From Halogeometricum limi (GTDB lineage Archaea > Halobacteriota > Halobacteria > Halobacteriales > Haloferacaceae): a DNA stretch of 64,000 nt. This document shows, piece after piece, positions 9,463-17,398 of the stretch. The position numbers and the translations under genes are program-made. The notes beneath the pieces are model-generated. The model was not told the origin of the DNA, ran no database searches, and saw nothing but the letters and a program-made list of their open reading frames with translations. Every line of letters starts with the position of its first letter. The first letter of the stretch is position 1. The stretch is from contig NZ_FOYS01000003.1 of NCBI RefSeq assembly GCF_900115785.1, forward strand, positions 186,001-250,000. Reading direction: 5' to 3'.

Positions 9463-11207
9463 CGGCGCGCGACGAGGCGGGCGCGGCCGGCGACGGGGCC
9501 GGCGACGCGGCCGACGTCGACCCCGTCACCCTCGAAGTCGTCCGCAACGCCTGCGCCGCCATCGCAGAGGAGATGAACGCCAACCTCGTCCGCACGGGCT
9601 ACTCGCCGAACATCAAGGAACGGCGCGACTGCTCGACGGCGCTGTTCGACGCCGAGGGCGAGATGATAGCCCAGGCGGAGACGATGCCCGTCCACCTCGG
9701 CGCGATGCCGTTCTCCGTGCGGGCGGCCGTCGACCGGTTCCCGAGAGAGACGCTGTCGCCCGGCGACGCCGTCCTCCTGAACGACCCGTTCCGCGGCGGT
9801 GCCCACCTCCCCGACCTGACCCTCGTCTCGCCCGTCTTCGTCGACGGCGAGGTGGTCGCCTACGCCGCCAACCGCGCGCACCACGCCGACATCGGCGGGG
9901 CCCGCGCGGGCAGCGTCGCCGCCGACTCCACCGAAATATACCAGGAGGGACTACGCATCCCGCCGGTGAAGTACGCCAGCGGAGACGAGGTGAACGAGGA
10001 CGTCCTCGCGATGATTCTCGCGAACGTGCGAACCCCGGAAGAGCGACGCGGCGACCTGCGCGCGCAGGAGGCCGCCAACGCCACCGGACGGCGGCGGTTC
10101 GCGGACCTCGCGGAGCGACACGGCGACGAGTTACCGACCATCCTCGACGCCGTGAAAGACTACTCCGAACGGCGGATGCGGGCGGAGATTTCTGACCTTC
10201 CCGACGGCACGTACGAGTTCTCGGACCTGTTGGACGACGACGGCCGCGGGAACGAGGACCTCCCCGTGGAAGTCGCGGTCACCGTCGACGGCGACGAGGT
10301 GGTCGTCGACTTCGAGGGAACCGCCGCGCAGACCGAGGGACCGATAAACGCCGTCTTCGCCGTCACGGCGTCTGCGACGTACTACGCGGTGCGTTGCGTC
10401 ACCGACCCCGATATCCCGCCGAATCACGGCTGTTACCGCCCCGTCACCATCGAAGCACCGGAGGGAACCATCGTGAACCCGACGCTCCCGGCGGCCGTCG
10501 TCGGCGGCAACTTAGAGACCTCACAGCGAGTGACCGACGCCGTCCTCGGCGCGTTCGGTTCCGTCGTCCCCGAACGCGTCGTCGCCGGGTCGCAGGGGAC
10601 GATGAACAACGTCACCTTCGGCGGCACCGACCCCCGCACCGAGAGCCCGTACGCGTTCTACGAGACGCAGGGCGGCGGGTTCGGCGGGCGTGCAGGCAAG
10701 GACGGGATGGACGCCGTTCACGTCCACATGTCGAACACCATGAACACGCCCGCAGAGGTGTTGGAGACGGCGTACCCCCTCCGCGTCGAACGCTACGAAC
10801 TCCGCGAGAACTCCGGCGGCGCGGGGCAGTTCCGGGGCGGTCTGGGACTGCGCCGCGACATCCGCGTCCGCGACCACGAGGCGACGTTCAGCCTCCTCGC
10901 GGACCGCCGGACGCACGCGCCGTACGGCCTCGCCGGCGGCGAAGACGGCGAACCCGGCGACGCCGCCCTCGTCGACGACGACGGTGCCGACGTCGACCGA
11001 CTCCCGGGGAAGACGACGCGCGAACTCCCCCCGGGGTCGGTGGTCAGTATCCGAACCCCCGGTGCCGGCGGCTACGGGCCCGCATCCGACCGCGACCCCG
11101 CCGCCCTCGCCCGTGACCTCAGACTCGGCGTCGTGACAGAATCGGACGCGAAATCGACTTACGGCGACCGGTTGCTCGACGCCGCCCGCGAGTATCTATC
11201 CGAGTAA
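9459..11207 (+). CDS. hyuB: Hydantoinase/5-oxoprolinase family protein, subunit B
   Basis: The 582-aa partner of HyuA. Recognisable family features are 'DPVTLEVVRNACAAIAEEMN' near the start, 'RRDCSTALFD', 'LNDPFRGGAHLPDLTLVSPVF', 'ANRAHHADIGG' and the C-terminal 'ELRENSGGAGQFRGGLGLRRDI', followed by 'TPGAGGYG'. Its ATG overlaps the hyuA stop. Together the subunits should open a cyclic amide with ATP hydrolysis in the cytoplasm. No permease or racemase sits next to them, so the physiological substrate stays open. Confidence 0.92.
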   Translation: MTARDEAGAAGDGAGDAADVDPVTLEVVRNACAAIAEEMNANLVRTGYSPNIKERRDCSTALFDAEGEMIAQAETMPVHLGAMPFSVRAAVDRFPRETLSPGDAVLLNDPFRGGAHLPDLTLVSPVFVDGEVVAYAANRAHHADIGGARAGSVAADSTEIYQEGLRIPPVKYASGDEVNEDVLAMILANVRTPEERRGDLRAQEAANATGRRRFADLAERHGDELPTILDAVKDYSERRMRAEISDLPDGTYEFSDLLDDDGRGNEDLPVEVAVTVDGDEVVVDFEGTAAQTEGPINAVFAVTASATYYAVRCVTDPDIPPNHGCYRPVTIEAPEGTIVNPTLPAAVVGGNLETSQRVTDAVLGAFGSVVPERVVAGSQGTMNNVTFGGTDPRTESPYAFYETQGGGFGGRAGKDGMDAVHVHMSNTMNTPAEVLETAYPLRVERYELRENSGGAGQFRGGLGLRRDIRVRDHEATFSLLADRRTHAPYGLAGGEDGEPGDAALVDDDGADVDRLPGKTTRELPPGSVVSIRTPGAGGYGPASDRDPAALARDLRLGVVTESDAKSTYGDRLLDAAREYLSE

Positions 11208-11222
11208 CGTCGCCGTATTATT

Positions 11223-11254
11223 TTCACGTTTCGTGAACTCGGGTTGGACAACCC
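11223..11254. promoter_or_regulatory. Pair of perfect inverted repeats upstream of the HTH gene
   Basis: Two perfect palindromes lie side by side: TTCACGTTTCGTGAA (11223-11237, 6-bp arms) and GGGTTGGACAACCC (11241-11254, 6-bp arms). They lie after the hyuB stop and about 60-90 bp before the TATA element of the HTH gene. They could be operators for that regulator, or the first could help terminate hyuAB (T-rich DNA lies just before it). Confidence 0.45.
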
Positions 11255-11315
11255 TTGACAAACTGGTGGTATATCCTATCGGACTTGATGAATTGACAAC
11301 ATGGTATGCATTTAG

Positions 11316-11323
11316 TATTTAAC
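11316..11323 (+). promoter_or_regulatory. TATA element of the small HTH gene
   Basis: TATTTAAC is centred about 32 nt before the ATG at 11351. This predicts a transcript with at most a few leader bases and argues against the upstream in-frame ATG at 11306, which lies before the TATA box. Confidence 0.5.
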
Positions 11324-11350
11324 CGCGTAGCTGATAGCAAGGTCAACGCC

Positions 11351-11653
11351 ATGAAACTGGCAGTCCCCACCGATTTCGACATCCTGAACGCCCTCTCGAA
11401 CGACAAGCGGAACACCGCGGTGAACCTCTCGCACGAGTTGGACAAGAACCGGTCGTACATCAACACGCGACTGCCAGTCCTCGCCGACTACGGACTCGTC
11501 GACAGAGTCGGACCCGCGAAGAACTCCGGACTGTACGAGATAACCGAGAAGGGCCACGTCACCCTCGCGAAACGCGAACAGTACCGCACGGAGGGCGTCG
11601 ACTTCGACCGTCTGGTCGCGAACCAGTTGGAACGAGCGAACGCCAGCGACTGA
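11351..11653 (+). CDS. Small winged-helix DNA-binding protein (PhiH1 repressor-like)
   Basis: A 100-aa protein that is almost entirely one winged helix: 'ILNALSNDKRNTAVNLSHELDKNRSYIN' (helix-turn-helix) and then 'LADYGLVDRVGPAKNSGLYEITEKG' (wing). It resembles the halophage PhiH1 repressor-type family common in haloarchaea. It is likely a transcription regulator of itself or of neighbouring genes. The start at 11351 is set by the TATA position. Two palindromes upstream are candidate operators. Confidence 0.82.
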   Translation: MKLAVPTDFDILNALSNDKRNTAVNLSHELDKNRSYINTRLPVLADYGLVDRVGPAKNSGLYEITEKGHVTLAKREQYRTEGVDFDRLVANQLERANASD

Positions 11654-11716
11654 GCGGCGTCGGTCGGTGACGCCGCCTCCCACGACTTTTTCACCCGCGG
11701 CGTCCACCGTTCGGGT

Positions 11717-12121
11717 ATGACAGACGACAGCACCGACCGACGCGTCTCTCTCGGCGTCCCCCAGCAGATTCTCGACTCGCTTCCGGACGACGGCGCGAAC
11801 GCCGCCGCGGACCTGAAGCGGGCGGTTCGAGGTATCGAGTCGAGTCTGAACGACGCCTTCGAACGCGCCGAGTCGGACGCCGAGGCGGCGAGTTACGCCG
11901 TCGACGCCATCGAACATCTCGAAGACCGGATGGAGACGTACGACGCGTTCGTCCCCGAACTCCGCGCGTGGGGGCAGTCGCCCATCTACGCCATCGCGTG
12001 GCGCAACCTGCAAGCCGACCTCATCGCGCAGATTCGCGAGTACGAGTGGCTGGACGCGCACGTCGACAGAGAGCGGAACTACCGCCTCGTCGAGGACGGC
12101 ATCCGATTCGGCAAGCGCTGA
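11717..12121 (+). CDS. Conserved haloarchaeal protein of unknown function
   Basis: A 134-aa acidic, mostly helical soluble protein that I cannot assign. Residues about 25-75 look amphipathic ('AAADLKRAVRGIESSLNDAFERAESDAEAASYAV') and the C-terminal half is rich in Tyr, Trp and Arg. No signal peptide or membrane segment is visible. A T-rich stretch (about 11686-11692) just upstream may serve as a terminator for the previous gene and as a promoter element here. Confidence 0.65.
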   Translation: MTDDSTDRRVSLGVPQQILDSLPDDGANAAADLKRAVRGIESSLNDAFERAESDAEAASYAVDAIEHLEDRMETYDAFVPELRAWGQSPIYAIAWRNLQADLIAQIREYEWLDAHVDRERNYRLVEDGIRFGKR

Positions 12122-12133
12122 CCGTGGACGCGC

Positions 12134-12141
12134 ATTTTTAG
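12134..12141 (+). promoter_or_regulatory. TATA element of the SAMP-like operon
   Basis: ATTTTTAG is centred 27 nt before the ATG at 12165, which is ideal for a leaderless transcript covering the three overlapping or adjacent genes at 12165, 12442 and 12724. Confidence 0.5.
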
Positions 12142-12164
12142 TTCACTGCGACACAGTAGACGGT

Positions 12165-12449
12165 ATGACTGTGCAGTTGCGGTTCTTCGCTAACTTCCGG
12201 GAGGCGGTGGGGTCGAAGACCATCGAACGCGACTACGAGATGTCGACGGTCGGCGACGTCCTCCGGGAACTCGAAGCCGAGTTCGACGGCCTCGCCGGAG
12301 AAATCCTCGAAGACGGACACGTCCGCCCGCAGGTGAACGTCCTGTTGAACGGCCGCGACGTCGAACACGAACAGGGCGTCGACACCGCGATAGACGAGGA
12401 CGACACACTGAGTATCTTCCCGCCCGTCGCCGGAGGCGCGCGTGAGTGA
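12165..12449 (+). CDS. SAMP-type ubiquitin-like modifier / MoaD-family protein
   Basis: A 94-aa beta-grasp protein ('VQLRFFANFREAVG', 'STVGDVLRELEAEF', 'VNVLLNGRDV', 'DTLSIFPPVAGG'). Such proteins act as sulfur carriers for molybdopterin or tRNA thiolation and, in haloarchaea, as ubiquitin-like modifiers activated by the E1-like UbaA. From memory it most resembles SAMP3 of Haloferax, but I could not align it. The reactive diglycine is not C-terminal: three residues (Ala-Arg-Glu) follow it before the stop. The last 8 nt overlap the next gene. A maturation protease (JAMM type) would have to trim the tail. Confidence 0.85.
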   Translation: MTVQLRFFANFREAVGSKTIERDYEMSTVGDVLRELEAEFDGLAGEILEDGHVRPQVNVLLNGRDVEHEQGVDTAIDEDDTLSIFPPVAGGARE

Positions 12450-12720
12450 CTCAAAAGACGACTGGGTGACGCGCGAGAAAGCGTTCCGCGGCATCTCCGC
12501 CCGTCTCGCGGGCGAGTACTTAGAGAAGGTCGGCGGCGAACGCGTCGCCGACGACGCGGTCGAAGGCGACGGGTGGGACGCCACCTACTCGGCCGACACC
12601 GTCTCTATCGGCCCGACGGTTGAACTCACCGAGGTGACCATCGTGTTCGAGGGCGACCCCTCCGTGCTCGACGGCGTGGTCGAACGCTTCTCGCAGAAGG
12701 CGATGCGCGCGGGCGGGTAG
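12442..12720 (+). CDS. Conserved haloarchaeal small protein in the SAMP-like operon
   Basis: A 92-aa protein starting with GTG inside the end of the SAMP-like gene (8-nt overlap), so it is probably translationally coupled. It has no membrane segments. The C-terminal half 'SIGPTVELTEVTIVFEGDPSVLDGVVERFSQKAMRAGG' looks like an alpha/beta fold. I do not recognise the family. The tight linkage suggests a role connected with the modifier or the pterin cofactor, which is inference only. Confidence 0.72.
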   Translation: MSDSKDDWVTREKAFRGISARLAGEYLEKVGGERVADDAVEGDGWDATYSADTVSIGPTVELTEVTIVFEGDPSVLDGVVERFSQKAMRAGG

Positions 12721-12723
12721 ACG

Positions 12724-13083
12724 GTGCCCGAGACGATTCCGCTCGACGGCGACGTCCTCCTCCTCGCCGGCGCACGCGCCAGCGTCACGCCCGACAGACT
12801 ACCCGAACTCGTCCGTCTGGCGCAGGCGCACCTGCGGTCTCGGTTCGACGACTACGACCGGGAGTTCGAGTCCGTCCATCACGGGGACGACCGCACGCTC
12901 TTTCTCGTCCCCGAGGGTCACTGGACCGAACTCGGTTCGGACCTCGGACTCGAACCCCGCGAGGCGGACGCCCTTCGGCGTGCACACGAACAGCAACTAC
13001 TCCGAATCGGCACGAAAGCCGGTCGCAGAGACGAGTTCGAGACCGCACTGGAGATTCGCGAAGCCGTCGTCGTCGGTCGCTGA
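12724..13083 (+). CDS. Conserved haloarchaeal protein of unknown function
   Basis: A 119-aa soluble protein with a GTG start 3 bp after the stop of the preceding gene, hence the third member of the SAMP-like operon. It has a helix-rich middle ('LPELVRLAQAHLRSRFDDYDREFE') and 'VPEGHWTELGSDLGLEPREADALRRAHEQQLLRIG'. No known domain is recognised. Confidence 0.68.
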   Translation: MPETIPLDGDVLLLAGARASVTPDRLPELVRLAQAHLRSRFDDYDREFESVHHGDDRTLFLVPEGHWTELGSDLGLEPREADALRRAHEQQLLRIGTKAGRRDEFETALEIREAVVVGR

Positions 13084-13403
13084 CGGCGTTCCGACCGCCG
13101 CTTTCGTTTGAGGGACGGTCGTTCTGCGACACGCGTTCGGTGCGAGACCACGGTCCGTCCCGCGAGTCGTTTCCGGTCCAGCGGAGACGGTCCGGCGAAG
13201 ACGGTCCAGTGGAGGCAGTCGCCGGCGATTCGAAGTTCTGTATCGCAGAATGCGATGTATCGGGGGTCGCCTACGAGACCACTCGAAACGTTCGCTGAGG
13301 AGTCTTTCGGCGGTTTCTCGACGCCTGAGTCGTCGACAGCGTTCGGTGGCGACGCCGGCGACGGGCGCGGACGGATACGCGTCACCCCGGGGGAACTCCC
13401 CGC
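13084..13403. other. Intergenic region without a supportable gene
   Basis: About 320 bp lie between two convergent stops. Open frames here are unsupported by start signals or recognisable protein sequence. Repeated 'acggtcc' words around 13130-13215 give a degenerate look, but no clear inverted repeat or RNA was found. Confidence 0.5.
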
Positions 13404-15581
13404 TCAGAACGTGAGTCGTTCGAGGAGTCGCCGGGTGAACCGCGGTTGACGCGACTTGTGCGGGTACACCGTCACCGTCGTACAACCGGGACTCGGGACG
13501 ACCGGACTGCGGTCGAACAGGACGTTTCGGAGTCCCGCGTCGGTCCCGCGACGCACGACGACGTCGGGACGCGACGGCTGTCCCCCGTCGAACTGAACGG
13601 TTCTCGACCGAACCGGGACCGAGAGCATCGCCGAGAGTTCGGCCTCGTAGTCGTCTATCGTCCGCTCGTACTCGTCGGTCTCGGTCCGGTCGGCGGGGTG
13701 CCAAAGCGAGACGTCACCTCGGTTCGCGGTGGCGACCGCTCCGGCGACGTTCACCGCCGGCGGCGGGTACGGACCCCCGTCTCCCGAGAGGACGACGTGT
13801 TCCGGCCGGTCGTAGCCGAGGTTGTCCACCAACAGGACGTCGCACGGCGCGTGGCGAACGACCCAGTCGATGGGGTCGCCGAACAGTCGAGACCGGAGGC
13901 GAAGCGGTTCGTGCTCGGCCACTATCGTATCGACGCCCCGGTCGTCCGCGAAGTTGACGACCGCGTGCTTCGTGTCGTGGCTCACCACCTCGTCGGCTTC
14001 GATGTCGACGTCCAACTCGTCCGAGAGCGACTCGATTCGGGCCTCGTAGGAGAGGTCTGCGGAGGACTGTACCGTCACGTCGTCGGTGAGGGGGGCCTGG
14101 TCGGGCACTTCCTCGAACCGAACGACGACCACGCGGCCGTCGTCGGAGCGAACCAGGTCAGCGGCGAGCGCCACCAGCGACCGCTCTCGACTCTCGTCGA
14201 GGTTCTTGGTGAGGGCGACGAGCACCTCGCGGGAGGGATGCTCGACGGCGGACTCCGTCTCCGTGAGGACGTCTCTGCCGACGCGTCGGCGGACCGCATC
14301 CGTCGCCGCACCCTCTCGGCTCACCCGCGGGCGGACGTAGAACAGATACCAAAGGACGCTTCCGACGGTGATGACGACCGCGCCGAGAAGGGCGATGGCC
14401 CCCATCTGCGTGAGCAAGAGCACCCCGGTGATGGCACCGAATATCTGCATCCACGGGTACAACGGCGACGTGAACTCGGGCTCGTACTCCGCGCTTCCCT
14501 CGCGAAAGGCGACGACGGCCAGGTTGATGAGTGCAAACACCAGAATCTGGAACGCGCTCGCGAGTTTCGCTATCTCCAGAATCGGGACGAACGCTATCAG
14601 CACCAGCAACACTGCGCCGGTGAGCGTGATGGAAGCCACGGGCGTCCCGAATCGGTCGCTCACCGACGAGAACGCGGGCGGAACGAGACTGTCACGGCTC
14701 ATGGCGAACGGGTACCGCGACGAGGAGAGAATCCCGGCGTTGGCCGTCGAAATCAGCGCGAGGATGGCCGCGAGGATGACGATGATGACACCGACCTGAC
14801 CGAGAGTCTGTTCCGCGGCGACCGCGACCGGCGTCAGCGACCCGGCGACGCTCCCCGGGTCCGTGACGCCGACCAGAACCGCCACGATAGCGACGTACAG
14901 CACCGTCGTGAAGCCGAGCGACCCGAGGATACCGATCGGAATGTTACGACCCGGGTCTTCGACCTCTTCGGCGACGCTCGCCACCTTCGTGACGCCCGCG
15001 TACGAGACGAACACGAGGCCGGTGGCGGCGAGGAGGCCACCCAGACCGTCGGCGAAGAAGTTCGCGTAGTTGGCCGACTGAACGCTCGGCGCGCTTCCGG
15101 CGGCGAACCACCCGAGGGCGGCCAGCATGACGACGACGATGACGACTTGGAGACGACCGGTCTGTTTCGCGCCGACGACGTTGATGAGTATCAACACCGC
15201 CGCGAGCCCCAACGCGACCGGTTTCAGCGGCAGGTCGAACAGCAAGAGCAGATACGGTACGCCGCCGACGAGCGCGAGCGCCCCCTTGAACGACAGGGAG
15301 AACCAGGTACCGACGCCCGCAATCGTGCCGAGCAGCGGGCCCATGCCGCGCTCGATGTAGATGTACGTCCCGCCGGCCTCGGGCATCGCGGTCGCCATCT
15401 CGGACTTCGAGAGGGCCGCCGGAACGACGAGTAGTCCCGCCAGCGCGTACGCAACGATTACCGACGGTCCCGCGATTTCCAGCGCGAGCGCGGGCAGAAT
15501 GAAGATACCACTGCCGATCATCGCGCCGATGCTTATCGCGAGGACCGACGGGAGGCCGAGGTCGCGTTCCAGTTCTTTCAT
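13404..15581 (-). CDS. APC-family amino acid permease fused to C-terminal universal stress domains
   Basis: A 725-aa protein. Residues about 1-425 are an APC-superfamily transporter of 12 or so membrane helices, starting with the family motif 'SIGAMIGSGIFILPALAL' and 'EAGGTYIYIERGMGPLLG'. Residues about 445-725 form cytoplasmic Usp-like regions: 'REVLVALTKNLDESRERSLVALAADL' and 'HVVLSGDGGPYPPP' resemble two half-domains. Such fusions are known in haloarchaea, and the Usp part probably regulates transport by binding nucleotide. Its ATG overlaps the stop of the TrkA-N gene (ATGA), so the two form an operon. The amino acid carried cannot be assigned. Confidence 0.9.
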   Translation of the reverse strand: MKELERDLGLPSVLAISIGAMIGSGIFILPALALEIAGPSVIVAYALAGLLVVPAALSKSEMATAMPEAGGTYIYIERGMGPLLGTIAGVGTWFSLSFKGALALVGGVPYLLLLFDLPLKPVALGLAAVLILINVVGAKQTGRLQVVIVVVMLAALGWFAAGSAPSVQSANYANFFADGLGGLLAATGLVFVSYAGVTKVASVAEEVEDPGRNIPIGILGSLGFTTVLYVAIVAVLVGVTDPGSVAGSLTPVAVAAEQTLGQVGVIIVILAAILALISTANAGILSSSRYPFAMSRDSLVPPAFSSVSDRFGTPVASITLTGAVLLVLIAFVPILEIAKLASAFQILVFALINLAVVAFREGSAEYEPEFTSPLYPWMQIFGAITGVLLLTQMGAIALLGAVVITVGSVLWYLFYVRPRVSREGAATDAVRRRVGRDVLTETESAVEHPSREVLVALTKNLDESRERSLVALAADLVRSDDGRVVVVRFEEVPDQAPLTDDVTVQSSADLSYEARIESLSDELDVDIEADEVVSHDTKHAVVNFADDRGVDTIVAEHEPLRLRSRLFGDPIDWVVRHAPCDVLLVDNLGYDRPEHVVLSGDGGPYPPPAVNVAGAVATANRGDVSLWHPADRTETDEYERTIDDYEAELSAMLSVPVRSRTVQFDGGQPSRPDVVVRRGTDAGLRNVLFDRSPVVPSPGCTTVTVYPHKSRQPRFTRRLLERLTF

Positions 15582-16000
15582 ACGGATTCACCAACCGCCG
15601 CAGAGACCGCAGACGTCACGCACAGCGGTTCGTGACCCGCGTCTGCGAAGAGCGACGTTCGCTCGGGTTTGTCGACGAGTGCGACGACTCGCGGAACGTC
15701 GAACCGGGCCCGGACGAGTTGTGCGATGAGCAAACTGCGACGGTCCGAGCGCGCCGCGACGACGACGACGTCCGCGTCGGCGACTCCCGACGCCGCGAGG
15801 ACGTCGGGGATCGCTGGATCGCCCGCGAATCCGGGGACGTCGCTCGACTCGTACGACTCGTCGACGATGGCGACTCGGTGACCAGCAGCCTGCAACCGTT
15901 CGGCGACCGCGGTACCGAGGTGAGCACCGCCTAGTACGTAGTGCGTTGCCGCTCGAATCTCGTGAGACGAGGTGCCTCCGTTGGCTCGTGCTGGGGTCAT
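15578..16000 (-). CDS. TrkA-N (Rossmann) domain protein coupled to the permease
   Basis: A 140-aa protein with one NAD-binding RCK-like domain: 'HYVLGGAHLGTAVAERLQAAGHRVAIVDE' (glycine-rich beta-alpha-beta) and 'VADADVVVVAARSDRRSLLIAQLVRARFDVPRVVALVD'. The start at 16000 (MTPARANGG) is chosen because a TATA-like GTATAC at 16043-16048 on this strand lies about 45 nt upstream; longer in-frame extensions run through that promoter. It shares a 4-nt overlap with the permease gene and probably gates or regulates it. Confidence 0.82.
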   Translation of the reverse strand: MTPARANGGTSSHEIRAATHYVLGGAHLGTAVAERLQAAGHRVAIVDESYESSDVPGFAGDPAIPDVLAASGVADADVVVVAARSDRRSLLIAQLVRARFDVPRVVALVDKPERTSLFADAGHEPLCVTSAVSAAVGESV

Positions 16001-16088
16001 TGCGTGCTCCGAGTGGGTCGATGGGACAGATCTCTCCACGATGTATACTCCGTCTTTGATGACGGAAGCTGATAAGTTAGGCGGTATA

Positions 16089-16105
16089 TTTGACGACCCG
16101 TCAAA
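16089..16105. promoter_or_regulatory. 17-bp perfect palindrome in the Lrp/permease divergent promoter
   Basis: TTTGACGACCCGTCAAA has 7-bp arms and a 3-bp centre. It abuts TATATTTG at about 16085-16092, between the divergent TrkA-N/permease operon and the Lrp gene. It is a good candidate operator for the adjacent Lrp protein. Confidence 0.5.
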
Positions 16106-16180
16106 ACGTGGGCGGATATTGTTCATTATCGTCTCCTCAAATGTGCGGTGGCTCACGCAAACGGGCGGCGAGAGAACAGG

Positions 16181-16708
16181 ATGGCAGAGACGGAACAAGA
16201 CTATACGCGTTCGGCGCGCCACCATCCATCATCGATGAAAAAGGGCGAACTGGACTCCGTCGATAGGCACATCTTGTACTACCTACAGCAGGACGCGAGG
16301 TCGACGTCGTCCACGGATATCGCGGAGAAACTCGGACTCTCGTCGAGTACGGTTCGGACTCGTCTCAACAAGTTAGAGGAGACCGGCGTCATCCGAGGCT
16401 ACCACATCGACATCGACTACGACCTCGCCGGCTATCCGCTGTACACAAAGATAATCTGTACCGCGTCGGTGCCGGAACGAGGCGATCTCGCGAACGAAGC
16501 GCGAGGTATCCGGGGTGTGACGGCGGTGCGTGAGATCATGACCGGCGAGCGGAACGTCTACGTGAACGCCATCGGGAAAGACCACGACGACCTCAACCGC
16601 ATCAGCACAGAGTTAGACGCACTCGGGCTTACCATCGTCGACGAACAACTGATTCGCGACGAGTACGCCTGTCCGTACCACGGCTTTTTGGACGACAAGG
16701 ACTGCTGA
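16181..16708 (+). CDS. Lrp/AsnC-family transcription regulator
   Basis: A 175-aa regulator with an N-terminal winged HTH ('LDSVDRHILYYLQQDARSTSSTDIAEKLGLSSSTVRTRLNKLEETGVIRGY') and a C-terminal RAM ligand-binding domain. The end 'DEYACPYHGFLDDKDC' has extra cysteines. The ATG at 16181 is used; an ATG at 16235 immediately before the HTH is also possible. It is divergent from the TrkA-N/permease operon across a palindromic operator, so it probably controls amino-acid transport. Confidence 0.87.
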   Translation: MAETEQDYTRSARHHPSSMKKGELDSVDRHILYYLQQDARSTSSTDIAEKLGLSSSTVRTRLNKLEETGVIRGYHIDIDYDLAGYPLYTKIICTASVPERGDLANEARGIRGVTAVREIMTGERNVYVNAIGKDHDDLNRISTELDALGLTIVDEQLIRDEYACPYHGFLDDKDC

Positions 16709-16839
16709 GCGACTGCGGCCGTCCGCGCCGGAGACCGTAGCGGTCGCTCACTGCCCACGCGAGTTGTAAACCCGATGTAGCGATATCGAACGAGAGGAGA
16801 CCCCGCCGTCTCGGGGGGCCGGGGTCGAACTGTCGGGAG

Positions 16840-17271
16840 TCAGTCCCGAGCGACCAGCGTCGAGACGGGTGCCGACTGCACAACTTCGTCCGTCGTGGTC
16901 CCGAAGAACCGCTCCGAGAGGGTCGAATCCTCGCTCTCCCCGACGACGACGAGGTCGATTCCGTGGTCGGTGCTGTACTGGCGTATCGCGTCTTCGGGGA
17001 CGCCTTCGAGGACGACCCGTTCGGACGTCACGCCGGCCTCGTTGGCCTTCTTCTCGGCGCGGCCGACCGCCTCTTTCGTCTCCTCGTCCAGCGTCTCGGT
17101 GAGTTCGTCCGCGACGTCTCCGACGCCGGACGCGGACATCTCGATACCCACGCCGACGACGTGCAGGAGATGCACCGTCGCACCCGTACTCGACGTGATT
17201 GCTATCCTGTGGCTCAGTGCTGTGTCGCTCGCCTCGGACCCGTCCGTGAGGATCAAGACGTCGTCGTACAC
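16840..17271 (-). CDS. Universal stress protein (UspA family)
   Basis: A 143-aa nucleotide-binding stress protein: 'YDDVLILTDGSEASDTAL' at the N-terminus and the ATP-site signature 'VVVGESEDSTLSERFFGTTTDEVVQSAPVSTLVARD' at the C-terminus (G-x2-G variant, here GESE). The GTG at 17271 gives the normal family N-terminus; an ATG at 17343 would add 24 basic residues that are unlike the family. Confidence 0.83.
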   Translation of the reverse strand: MYDDVLILTDGSEASDTALSHRIAITSSTGATVHLLHVVGVGIEMSASGVGDVADELTETLDEETKEAVGRAEKKANEAGVTSERVVLEGVPEDAIRQYSTDHGIDLVVVGESEDSTLSERFFGTTTDEVVQSAPVSTLVARD

Positions 17272-17398
17272 GCTCTCGTGTACTGGACGGACGGCAATGG
17301 ACGTGACGCGGAGCGGACACGAGAGGCGCCTCCGAGTGACCACGGCCGCCCGTGCCGGAAACGGTAGCGGTTAGTGCGGGCATCGTCCACCCACGAGT

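Noticed and set aside
16001-16225. N-terminal extension of the TrkA-N protein by up to 75 residues
   Set aside because: The extension would cross the divergent promoter and the palindrome; its sequence does not look like protein.
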